Part shown: in pieces, positions 6,839-16,000 of the stretch
Layout: every line of letters begins with the position of its first letter
Numbering within the stretch: the stretch's first letter is position 1
Origin: a virus
Direction: 5' to 3' (one strand)
DNA length: 27,757 bases
IMG/VR virus record: IMGVR_UViG_3300027784_000027
Coordinates: 1 to 27,757 of that record
The notes under the pieces: model-generated
Told to the model about the DNA's origin: nothing
What the model saw: the letters and a program-made list of their open reading frames with translations, nothing else
Database searches by the model: none
Position numbers and translations under genes: made by a program

Positions 6839-8058
6839 TGAGTTCTTCAAAATTAAATATTATAATTGACGGTCATAATCATTTTCACAAATCTTTATAT
6901 GCAACCGGTAATTATTCAAAAGGAAGAATGTTAGGTTCACAGAAAGATAAGAATATGTATATGCGAAAAATAGCAATGGATCTTGCATTTCTTATACGAT
7001 TTTTCAAAACACCTGATAAAATAGTATTTACAGTAGATGATCATTCCTGGCGAAAATTTGTTTCAATCTTAGAAAATGATGGTTATAAAGCAAACAGAAC
7101 AAAGGATGAAAATGCAGTAGACTGGGATGCTTTTGCTGAGGTAAACCAAGATTTTTTTGATATTTTAGATAAAAGAAATTTTGTTACATCAAAAATAAAA
7201 GGTTGTGAGGGTGATGATTTAATGTATTTTTGGGCAAAAAAATTATATGAACAAGGTGAAAACGTTATTATATTTTCTGGTGATGGTGATATAAGTCAAC
7301 TTGTTGAATATAACGATAAGAATTTTGTTTGTGTATTTAATACAAAATCTACATTAAGACAAATGATAGCTGCTGAGGGTTTTAATGATTGGTTAGATAA
7401 AAAAATAAATGAACATAAAGATATTGTTGATATATTTATGGATTCAGAATTTATACCTTCGTCATATGAAATTGTAAAAAAAGTTATTCTTGAGACTCAT
7501 ATAATTGAAGTAAATGCAAAAGATATTTTATTTGAAAAAATAATATGTGGTGACAGTGGTGATAATGTTCCTTCAATTTTGACATGGCAGACCGAGCAAA
7601 AAAATAAAAAAATAATAAATAATAAATTATCACCAAAAAAAGCTGAGATTATAAAAGAAAAAATTTTAGAAAAAGAAAAAAGCATTGATATAAATAACTT
7701 AAGTAAATATTCTCAGATAATAATTGATAGTATTAAAGAATTATACAAAAAAAATATAGAAAAAGGTTTAATCAAAAAAGAATATTTAGATATTGATCTT
7801 ATTAGTGAAAAATTAAAAAGAAATACAAAATTGGTTAAATTAGATCATAATACTATTCCAATAAATATACAAAACCTTTTTGATGAACATTATATAAAAT
7901 TTAAAAATTATGGATCTCCAAATTTAAACAAAATGGATATGCAAAGTATTTTAGAAGGTAGTAAATATTCAGAAAAAATTTCAATCAAATCAGATATTTT
8001 TTCAGATGCAAGTCCAGATAATATTAAAAAAGATAAACCATCAAAATCGTTATTTTAA
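6838..8058 (+). CDS. rnh: FEN-family 5'-3' exonuclease / RNase H (T4 Rnh-like)
   Basis: A 406-residue flap-endonuclease-type nuclease. The acidic metal-binding set is visible: D11 in IIIDGHNHFHKS, D67 in FTVDDHSW, EGDD (124-127), SGDGD (147-151) and the CGDSGDNVPS block (237-246) typical of phage RNase H and FEN proteins. T4 Rnh removes RNA primers and some adjacent DNA from Okazaki fragments. This protein is about 100 residues longer than T4 Rnh (305); the extra length lies in a Lys/Ile/Asn-rich C-terminal region after residue 250. It lies between a small unknown gene and the probable gp62 gene. Confidence 0.88.
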   Translation: MSSSKLNIIIDGHNHFHKSLYATGNYSKGRMLGSQKDKNMYMRKIAMDLAFLIRFFKTPDKIVFTVDDHSWRKFVSILENDGYKANRTKDENAVDWDAFAEVNQDFFDILDKRNFVTSKIKGCEGDDLMYFWAKKLYEQGENVIIFSGDGDISQLVEYNDKNFVCVFNTKSTLRQMIAAEGFNDWLDKKINEHKDIVDIFMDSEFIPSSYEIVKKVILETHIIEVNAKDILFEKIICGDSGDNVPSILTWQTEQKNKKIINNKLSPKKAEIIKEKILEKEKSIDINNLSKYSQIIIDSIKELYKKNIEKGLIKKEYLDIDLISEKLKRNTKLVKLDHNTIPINIQNLFDEHYIKFKNYGSPNLNKMDMQSILEGSKYSEKISIKSDIFSDASPDNIKKDKPSKSLF

Positions 8059-8061
8059 AAT

Positions 8062-8490
8062 ATGAAATCATTATCTTTATTTGATTATATAAAATTGCTT
8101 TTTCAAAAACCTAAAGAATTTACAAAATTGAGATCATATGAAAAAAGTAAAAATTTTTTTATGATGAATCGATTTTTTTCTATTCGTTATCCTATACAGG
8201 CACACATGTTAAATAATATAAAAATCAACACTGCTGAGGCTACTCAATACTGGTGTGATTCTTTATCAAAAATTTATAGCAACACACCTGGGTGGATTTT
8301 TAATACATTAAAGCAAATAAAAAAATCAAAGAAAATAAAAAAATCAAAATTTAATATAAAAGAAACCACTGTGAAATATTATTGTGAGATAAATCAATGT
8401 TCAAGAAAAGATTTTGATGAAGTTTTGAAAAAATTTAATGATAAATTTATAAAAGAATTAGAAGAACTTGAAAAAATTATAGAACAATAA
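8062..8490 (+). CDS. 62: probable clamp loader small subunit (gp62-like)
   Basis: A 142-residue protein with an N-terminal SLFDYIKLLFQKPKEF, a block KNFFMMNRFFSIRYPIQAHM and a WCDSLSKIYSNTPGWIFN segment. This resembles the short gp62 proteins of marine T4-like phages, where an NxFMxNRxxS block follows a conserved start and a tryptophan-rich middle; similarity to T4 gp62 itself is not obvious by eye. gp62 completes the clamp loader with gp44. In T4 genes 44 and 62 are adjacent, whereas here four genes, including rnh, lie between them. A replicative accessory protein of another kind is the alternative. Confidence 0.6.
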   Translation: MKSLSLFDYIKLLFQKPKEFTKLRSYEKSKNFFMMNRFFSIRYPIQAHMLNNIKINTAEATQYWCDSLSKIYSNTPGWIFNTLKQIKKSKKIKKSKFNIKETTVKYYCEINQCSRKDFDEVLKKFNDKFIKELEELEKIIEQ

Positions 8491-8568
8491 GGCTACTTTA
8501 AAATTTTTTTAGTATACTTTAACAATATGCTGGATATAAAATGAATATATAAATAAAATTCATATTAT
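8491..8568 (+). promoter_or_regulatory. regulatory region with T4-type late promoter core at 8548-8555
   Basis: This 78-base gap separates replication from morphogenesis genes. It holds an exact TATAAATA at 8548-8555, 13 bases before the neck gene ATG, flanked by a 6-bp perfect inverted repeat ATGAAT/ATTCAT (8541-8546, 8558-8563). Upstream, TACTTTAA occurs twice (8494-8501, 8515-8522), 21 bases apart. The second copy overlaps TATACTTT (8513-8520), a degenerate version of the -7 box seen at 4706 and 24193, without a matching -33 TTTG. Confidence 0.65.
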
Positions 8569-10554
8569 ATGCAGCCTATTAGTCTTAAACAATCTGGTCA
8601 ATTTGTAGTTGTTAATATTAAAGATCCATTTGAAAATGTAATAAAAATCAACAATTATTATGATCAAGTTGCTGGGTTTGGACAAATATTAAAACAATTT
8701 AGTTGGTCTTATGATAATAAAGTTTGGTCATTCTGGTCAATTTTAGATCAAGAAAATTTATTAAAACTATCCAAAGATAATTTACTTCCTAAAGATAAAT
8801 TTTACTTCCGTTTTAGATATACATTGACAACAATAGGCAGTATTCAAATATCAGATATCGGTATTGAAGTGGAGTATGATGTCGAAGATAAAAACAAAGG
8901 ATATATACCACACGGATATAGATTAGGTCATACTGGTGAAGTAGAATACGGTTCAATGAGAGGTGAAATTCTCAAAAAATGCAATTCACGTTTTAATCCA
9001 TATCTTGTAAACCCTGCTATTGATTTTTATAAAGATATTTGTTATGAAGTTCAAAATATGTTTGGCTTGGATGTTTCATATTTTAAAGTAAGTCCAAGAA
9101 AAGATTCTGGAGATGTCATATTTAGAGAATGGACATTATTTGATCACCAAGATCCTATTTGTACTAAAATAATGGTTCCTGATAACGAATTCCCAGATGA
9201 TAATATAAATTATATGTTACACGATATGGGATATGAAGAACCTTTTGAGATTCATATCGTTAAAGAAAATTTTGAAGAAATTTTTGGAGTAGGTGCAGTA
9301 CCCCAAAGTAGAGATGTTATTCATTTTAGTTTCATGCCAAGTAAATTATATGAAATAAGAAGTGTATCACCACATCGAGATTTTATGATGCAAATTGCAT
9401 ATTGGAAAGTTGATTTAATGAAATATCGTTCAAAATCTGATTCATATGCATCTGATGATGTTAATGAAATACTTGATGATATTACTAAAGATTCATATGA
9501 AGCATTTGGTGAAGAATTTAAAAAGGAAGCTGAAAAGATAACAAAACCCCAACAATATGACAGATTGGTTGGAAGCAATCTTAGAGATCCTATAAGAAAA
9601 TATGTTAATAAAGAATTGAAAATATATTCTCAAAAAATAGAAAATCATTCAACTGTAATTTCTGAAACACATTATGATTTGAGCACAATATTTAATTTAG
9701 ATAAAAATAACATTGGTGTTGAATATTCAATTTCATCAAATTTTAAAAAATCGGATAACTTTAGTTTTACATGTTGGTTTAAAGAAACAAATCCAAATTT
9801 TTTAATTCCTATAGATTTAGTAAAAATAATATCAGTTGAAAATAATATTGTGAAAATTCAATTACAAAAAAATAGACAATATAAAGAAGGTATAAAATTA
9901 CAAATTTACAGACAAGGAAAATTAAATTTTTTCGGAGAAATTGTAAATAATATAGATAATAAAACATATGAACTGGAAGTAGATAATAATGTATTAGAAC
10001 ACTTAGATTCAATATCATCAAATTGGAAAACTGCACCGGGTTGGTATACAAAAAGATGCTTCGAAGAAATTTTTATAGATGGAATGTCTGAGATTGGCTC
10101 ACCAGAGTTAACAAAAGGCTGGCGAATTTCATTAATCGCGGGACAATATATAAAATTAAATATAAATGAAGATGTTATATATTTTATATTAGAAAACAAT
10201 TTACAAGATCAATGGTATGGGTTAACTTTTAATTATGCAGCCACATTTGGTCAAATGAATTGTTCTGTTTGGGAAATGAATAAAAACATCTCGCAAAAAA
10301 CTACAGATTTGAATCTTGTATATTCTGATACAAAAAATGGAATAATATCAGAAGATAAAGAAACAGATAAAAATTATATAATACCAGGAACAAATTTATT
10401 ATTAACCAATATAAGGATTTTTAATGAAATAATAGAACAAGAGAAACAGTCGTTAATTTTAAATCAAAATATTGTACAAGATTCACAAAAGCTAATACTT
10501 GCCGATAATGCATTAAATTTATTAAAAATACCATATGTTGGAAACACAAAGTAA
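8569..10554 (+). CDS. 14: neck protein (T4 gp14-like) with extra N- and C-terminal domains
   Basis: A 661-residue protein. The middle (about 150-320) aligns by pattern with T4 gp14: GLDVSYFKVSPRKDSGDVIF, then a region ending FEIHIVKENFEEIFG, then PQSRDVIHFSFMPSKLYEIR, comparable to the T4 PKEGDLIYFP...FEI block, and a segment like the gp14 tail-side strand. T4 gp14 has 256 residues. The added N-terminus (1-130) is beta-rich and immunoglobulin-like; the added C-terminus (about 360-600) has NFSFTCWFKE and DQWYGLTFNYAATFGQ, resembling a LamG/concanavalin-type sandwich. Its position before terminase, sheath and tube fits the T4 order 14-15-16-17-18-19, although no gp15 gene follows. Neck function is fairly likely; the sugar-binding-like end is less certain. 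Confidence 0.62.
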   Translation: MQPISLKQSGQFVVVNIKDPFENVIKINNYYDQVAGFGQILKQFSWSYDNKVWSFWSILDQENLLKLSKDNLLPKDKFYFRFRYTLTTIGSIQISDIGIEVEYDVEDKNKGYIPHGYRLGHTGEVEYGSMRGEILKKCNSRFNPYLVNPAIDFYKDICYEVQNMFGLDVSYFKVSPRKDSGDVIFREWTLFDHQDPICTKIMVPDNEFPDDNINYMLHDMGYEEPFEIHIVKENFEEIFGVGAVPQSRDVIHFSFMPSKLYEIRSVSPHRDFMMQIAYWKVDLMKYRSKSDSYASDDVNEILDDITKDSYEAFGEEFKKEAEKITKPQQYDRLVGSNLRDPIRKYVNKELKIYSQKIENHSTVISETHYDLSTIFNLDKNNIGVEYSISSNFKKSDNFSFTCWFKETNPNFLIPIDLVKIISVENNIVKIQLQKNRQYKEGIKLQIYRQGKLNFFGEIVNNIDNKTYELEVDNNVLEHLDSISSNWKTAPGWYTKRCFEEIFIDGMSEIGSPELTKGWRISLIAGQYIKLNINEDVIYFILENNLQDQWYGLTFNYAATFGQMNCSVWEMNKNISQKTTDLNLVYSDTKNGIISEDKETDKNYIIPGTNLLLTNIRIFNEIIEQEKQSLILNQNIVQDSQKLILADNALNLLKIPYVGNTK

Positions 10555-10557
10555 GAA

Positions 10558-10563
10558 AAGGAG
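10558..10563 (+). promoter_or_regulatory. Shine-Dalgarno site AAGGAG for the small terminase gene
   Basis: AAGGAG lies six bases before the ATG at 10570. It is the only strong Shine-Dalgarno sequence I noticed at a start in this window; the other genes have A-rich leaders. Confidence 0.6.
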
Positions 10564-10569
10564 AAATTT

Positions 10570-11235
10570 ATGAATAACAAAAAAGTAAACCAAAAAGAAA
10601 GAGAAAAAAAAATTGATGAACGTAAAGAACTTGAAGAATTGATAAAAGAATCAGGTGAAAGTTTAGATAATTTAACAAAGGAGGCAATGGATCTTGCACC
10701 AAAATCTCAACCTATAGTGTTTAATCATGAGGAAATTGAGGAAAATTCTATACAAGAAGCAACTGATATTGTAGAATCAAGTGCAAAATTTTATTTAGAA
10801 GAAGATGTTATTAAAGAAGAACATTATATTCAACAAAAAATAAATGCTGATGTTATTACAATGACCGATATGATAAAACAATCTAAAGTTGCGGAATACG
10901 CTATATTTAAAATGATTCAGCAAATAGATGAAGGCAATATGCATCCAAGACAATTTGAAGTTCTTTCGGGTTTTCAACGCTCCAAATTAGAATTGACAAA
11001 AACAATTGCACAATATGTAGTGATGATGGAAAATAATTTTAAAAATATTAAAGAAGATTACAAAAATAAAAAAAATGAAAATACACTTGATAGTGATTAT
11101 GATGAAGAAGAAGATAATGAAGAAGAAAGAGTTGAAAGAGGTACCAGAAGCTTTATGCAAAGAGTAAGAGGTGCAGTTGACGATGTAAATGCAGAAAAGA
11201 AAAATGCAGAAAAAATAAACAAAGAAAATGAGTAA
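10570..11235 (+). CDS. 16: probable terminase small subunit (gp16-like)
   Basis: A 221-residue, highly charged helical protein immediately upstream of and overlapping (8 bases) the large terminase gene. The N-terminus is a lysine/glutamate coiled coil, the centre (residues about 125-165, FEVLSGFQRSKLELTKTIAQ and onwards) looks like the oligomerising helix pair of T4-type gp16, and the C-terminus has an acidic run (DSDYDEEEDNEEE) followed by a basic tail. TerS rings recognise phage DNA and stimulate the TerL ATPase. The assignment rests on position, size and helical layout rather than a recognised motif. T4 gp16 is shorter (164). Confidence 0.62.
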   Translation: MNNKKVNQKEREKKIDERKELEELIKESGESLDNLTKEAMDLAPKSQPIVFNHEEIEENSIQEATDIVESSAKFYLEEDVIKEEHYIQQKINADVITMTDMIKQSKVAEYAIFKMIQQIDEGNMHPRQFEVLSGFQRSKLELTKTIAQYVVMMENNFKNIKEDYKNKKNENTLDSDYDEEEDNEEERVERGTRSFMQRVRGAVDDVNAEKKNAEKINKENE

Positions 11236-12985
11236 CACTATTTGGACGTCCACAAAAGTAAAAGAACAGATTAGAAAGATTGAGAATGGAGAAGATGCTG
11301 ATGTAGGTTGTTTTCATGAAGGTGATTTGAGCTTACGTAAAGCCAATATAAATTTTCAATACACAAAAGAAGAACAAAATGAGATAATAAAATGTGCAAA
11401 TGATGTTTTATATTTTGCACAAAAATATTGTTTTGCGATGACCGATGAGGGTATTGCAAGAATTAACCTAAGAGATTATCAAGAAGATATGTTAAGTGAT
11501 TTTCAAGATAATAGATTTGTCGTAATGATGTCGAGTAGACAAACGGGTAAGACGATTACATCAGCAATTTTTATAGTTTGGTATTTATGTTTTCATTTTG
11601 ATAGAAACATTTTAGCAATAGCAAACAAAATGACAACAACTATTGAAATTATTGATAAGATAAGAATTGTATATCAACATTTACCATTTTTTATGAAACC
11701 TGGTGTTACAAACAATGGGGCAACCGGTATGAAATTTGATAATGGCGTTCGTCTATTTTCACAAGCAACGACAAAAACAGCAGCTATAGGTTTTACTATA
11801 CATTTATTATATGCAGATGAGTTTGCACATATTCCACAAAATTATTTAACATCTTTTTATAGATCTATTTATCCAACGTTATCTTCTTCTGAAATATCAA
11901 GAATAATTATTAGTTCTACACCAAATGGGATGAATTTATTTTATGATATTTATTCTAATGCACTTGATGGTAAAAATGGATATAAATCAATTCGTGTAGA
12001 TTGGTGGCAAGTACCAGGAAAGGATGAAAAATGGAAACAAAGAGAAATTGCAAACTTAGGTTCAGAAGAACTGTTTAATCAGGAATATGGGAACCAATTT
12101 TTAGCATCATCTAGAATGTTACTTTCAAGCGATATCCTAACATATTTAAAAAGAATTAAAAATGAATTTAAATGGAAGGAAATTAATGAACTTGAAGATC
12201 TTGATGATCAATATAACGAATTAAGATGGGATGATAGTTTTGATCCAAATAATATTAATCCAGAGACAGATAGATTTGTATTAAGTATTGATTTAGGTGA
12301 TGGTGTTGGTGAAGATTATACAATTTGTAATATTTTTAAAGTTGAAATTCAATCATTATCAATGATTAGAAAAATTGGAACATTTGAAAATGAAGCATCG
12401 TTTTTTAGATTAAGACAAGTAGGGATATGGCGTTCAAATACATATTCTGTTGAGGAATTTTCAAATATCTTATCATATTTAGTTTTTAATGTTTTTAATC
12501 AAAACATTGTAAGAATTGTTTTAGAAATTAATTTTAAAGGATCAGTTGTAATTAATAGATTAGAAAGACATGAAGAATATTATCCAGAAATATTCATACA
12601 TACATTACATTCTCTTGCATCAAATATACTCAAAGCAGGTGTAAAAATAAAAACAGATAATAAAGAAATGTATTCAAGAGAATTGAGAAATATGATTAGA
12701 TCTAAAAAAATTATAATTACAGAAAAAAATACGTTTAATGAAGTGGGTGCATTTGGTTTGGATAAAAATGGAAGATACAAAGCACAAACAGGACATGATG
12801 ATATTGCAATGACATTGATTAATCTTGTAACATTTTTTGAAAATGAAGCATTTTTTGAATTTATAGAAGATATTTTTGATAAAAATCCTAACGAATTAAA
12901 AAAAGTTATTGAACAAAAAATTAATGATGCACCAGGTGATAATGAAGTTGTTGAAAATATTAAATGGATGAGTGACTTTATGTAA
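11228..12985 (+). CDS. 17: terminase large subunit (T4 gp17-like)
   Basis: A 585-residue packaging motor close to T4 gp17 in size (610). The ATPase domain shows Walker A SSRQTGKT (102-109), Walker B LLYADE (193-198) and coupling motif SSTPNG (229-234). The nuclease domain begins with SIDLGDGVGEDYT (353-365), the first RNase H-fold acidic motif, and continues with VLEINFKG and a TGHDDIAMTLINLV block that supplies the later acidic residues. It pumps DNA into the prohead and cuts concatemers, usually by headful packaging. Its ATG overlaps the end of the small-subunit gene. Confidence 0.95.
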   Translation: MSNTIWTSTKVKEQIRKIENGEDADVGCFHEGDLSLRKANINFQYTKEEQNEIIKCANDVLYFAQKYCFAMTDEGIARINLRDYQEDMLSDFQDNRFVVMMSSRQTGKTITSAIFIVWYLCFHFDRNILAIANKMTTTIEIIDKIRIVYQHLPFFMKPGVTNNGATGMKFDNGVRLFSQATTKTAAIGFTIHLLYADEFAHIPQNYLTSFYRSIYPTLSSSEISRIIISSTPNGMNLFYDIYSNALDGKNGYKSIRVDWWQVPGKDEKWKQREIANLGSEELFNQEYGNQFLASSRMLLSSDILTYLKRIKNEFKWKEINELEDLDDQYNELRWDDSFDPNNINPETDRFVLSIDLGDGVGEDYTICNIFKVEIQSLSMIRKIGTFENEASFFRLRQVGIWRSNTYSVEEFSNILSYLVFNVFNQNIVRIVLEINFKGSVVINRLERHEEYYPEIFIHTLHSLASNILKAGVKIKTDNKEMYSRELRNMIRSKKIIITEKNTFNEVGAFGLDKNGRYKAQTGHDDIAMTLINLVTFFENEAFFEFIEDIFDKNPNELKKVIEQKINDAPGDNEVVENIKWMSDFM

Positions 12986-13086
12986 TTAATGATTTGTAAA
13001 ATGAATATATATAAAAAAACAAAAAAGTAAAAATTTTTATTCTTTAAGAAATATATAAATAAAATATAAAATAAAATAATTTTAAG
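12986..13086 (+). promoter_or_regulatory. leader of the sheath gene with late promoter core at 13054-13061
   Basis: An exact TATAAATA occupies 13054-13061 within ATATATAAATAAAAT, the same extended context as at 8546 and 16654, 25 bases before the sheath ATG. A second A+T box, GAATATATATAAAA, lies near 13003 but is not a match. No stem-loop terminator is seen after the terminase stop. Confidence 0.65.
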
Positions 13087-16000
13087 ATGGCAAAATTAAC
13101 ATTAGATTTAAATAAATTTAAAGCAGCTGGTATTTATACTGTAGAGTTTGATGCATCAGAATCTATAACAATAACTACACAAACAACTAGATTGGTTGTG
13201 GGTTTTTCAAGAAAAGGTCCCTTTAATGCACCTGTGTTTTTAAGAGATGTTAAATCGGCAAGAAAAATATTTGGAGAAATTGATCCTATTCTTGAAAAGA
13301 AAGGTTCGTTTTTTCACAGATCAATTGAAACTTGTCTTCAAACAGGTCCAGTTTTTGCATTAAATTTATTATCTTTAAATAATACACCAGATGGTGATAA
13401 AGTTGATTTTAAATCATATTCACTAAGTATTGCAGAAGATAATAGTGAAACACAAAAAGATTTATTATCATCCTTTTATAATAAAGAAAGATTTTGGTTT
13501 GCAGATTCCGATTATTTTCAAGCAATTGTAAATAACAATCCTTTAACCGCAAACAAATTAATGAGTTTTACAAATTTGGGACAAAGACCAATTTCTGTTA
13601 TAACACGTAAAGCTAGAAACATATCAGGTTTTGAAATAACAGCTAGAGATTTTTATGGCTCAGGAAATGTACCTGATTATATAAGAGAATTTGATTTTAT
13701 TTCAGATTATTTTATTGATGTTATTATAATGGAAGGTGATTGGACTAATTATGATACACTTAGTGCAGATCCAGATTATTCAAAATTTTTTGATAAAAAC
13801 GGTATAAAAACCGAAATGATTGAAAATTTTATTGCAGATGAAAATACTACATTAATTGCAAATATGACAGGATGTATAATTCCTGAGTTTACAGATAAAA
13901 CTGGAACAAACCAATACATTGAAACTATTGTAAACAATTCATTAGCAACAACCGGAGTATTTATGACAATTAACAAAGAAGCTTTTGATGATTATGATAT
14001 TTCAGAACACAAACTTGATTTAGTTGGTCATAGTTTAGTTAAATCTAAAAAAGATACAATGAACTTTTTGTCATATGTTTCTCCATTGAGTGACGAATTG
14101 TTTTTTGGTTCATATCCTAATTTTGAGAATGAAATAGAAATTAAAGAATATCATGTTAATGATTTTAATGGTTATCCATTTTATATTAAATCATTACCGT
14201 TTATAGATGATTCAAGTCCATTTATGAACACTCTTGTTATACCAAAACCAAAGCCAACATTTCCAAATCAACACTTTTCATTAAATGATTATAATGAATT
14301 GATGATGAATTTAACAGAAAATAGCTTGGTTAAATCTTATGGTGATGAGTCAAAGAAAAATGATTTTGTAAAAGTAAATTCAGTTAATAATACAGGAACA
14401 TCATTGGAAATTGTTTTATCAAATCCAGACAAAAATACAACAAGTGCAGGTGTTTATAATAATGCAACAGTAACAAATGCGATTCAGGGAGATAATGAGA
14501 TAACAATAGAATTTACTGAGGTATCTCCAAATATTGAACCAAATGATTTGATTTATATTAAAGGTTTAAATAAGTATTATGTAGTTGAAACCACTGAGGC
14601 TTTAAGTACACCTTCTAATTCTTATAAAATTAAACTTTATGAAAAATTAGAAGATATTTCAGGATATGAGAGTTATTTATTCTATGATAAATGGCTTGAT
14701 GAAAATATGCAAATTGATGAAAATGAAATTATAAATAAATCAGTAGCAGTTTGTGTTATTAGTCAACATAGTGATTATATAGCAAATATACTTGATACTG
14801 AAAATGCTGAGATTAAAAAATTTCAATATATAGAAAAATCATCTGTTATATTTGATGAAGAAGAAGAAGATATAAATTATATTGATGTATATCCTGGTAA
14901 TAAATTATTTGAACATATACAAAATAAATTAATTATAAATGGTGATTATATATCAACAAATGAGAATTTCTCAATACTTAATTATTTATCATTTAATAAA
15001 AAAGTTGGATATTACGGATTATCAGCAAAAAGAATTACACAATGGGCTGATATGAATTTATCAACACCACCAAGTAATTATGTTACAATTGGATCTGATG
15101 CACCATCATATACAAAAAGTGGTTTTGAAACAACATGGTCAAGTGATGATACTGAATGGATGGAAATTGTAAAAGAACAAGATTTACCCGATTACGCAGG
15201 TTCAGGATATATTGCAATTAATTCTTCTGTTGAAAAAATTGAACAAAATATTCCATTTATTAATAATACAATGAATGCTACACATACAAGTTTTAGGGTA
15301 GGTGCTGATTATGGTCATTTAATTGATGTAGGACATTTCTTAGTAGTAGAAGATACTGAAGATCCTGGGTTAACAAAAGTTACACAAAAACTTAGAAAAA
15401 CAAATACTGAAACTGGTTATGTAGAATATGAAATTGTTGTAAATGAACCTGTTAGAACATTAGAAAAAATCGTCAATGGGGAAAAAGTTAAATATGTTAC
15501 AAGATTTTATCCTATACCAAAAATTGCAAAACATTTACAATTTGCTAGTTTAGGGGGGTTTAAATTAACATCATATCATATGCCAGGAACACCTGAGCAA
15601 TTATGGAAAATTCTTAATGTAATAGAAACAACAAATCTTGGAGATACATTAGTGGATAAAGAAATAATACACTTTAGATATTTAATTGATACATTTAGTG
15701 GAGGTCTTGAACCTATGTGTGGACCTAAGGTTATTTTATCTCGTCTTGCTAAGAAAAGATATACTTGTATGGCTATTATAAATGCACCATCAATTGCACA
15801 ATTCATTCAATCAACAGATCCTAGGTTTACAGATGAACCGAGACCAGATCTTGGTGAACCTAAACCTGTTTTAAGAACAGAATATATTGCAAGTGGAGGT
15901 AATTTATCATTAGGACCATCATATAGATTTAGTTTACCGGATGATGAAAATGGTGCAAGATTTTCAGGTATATTTAGCCCGTTCTTAAAAATAAGAGAAA

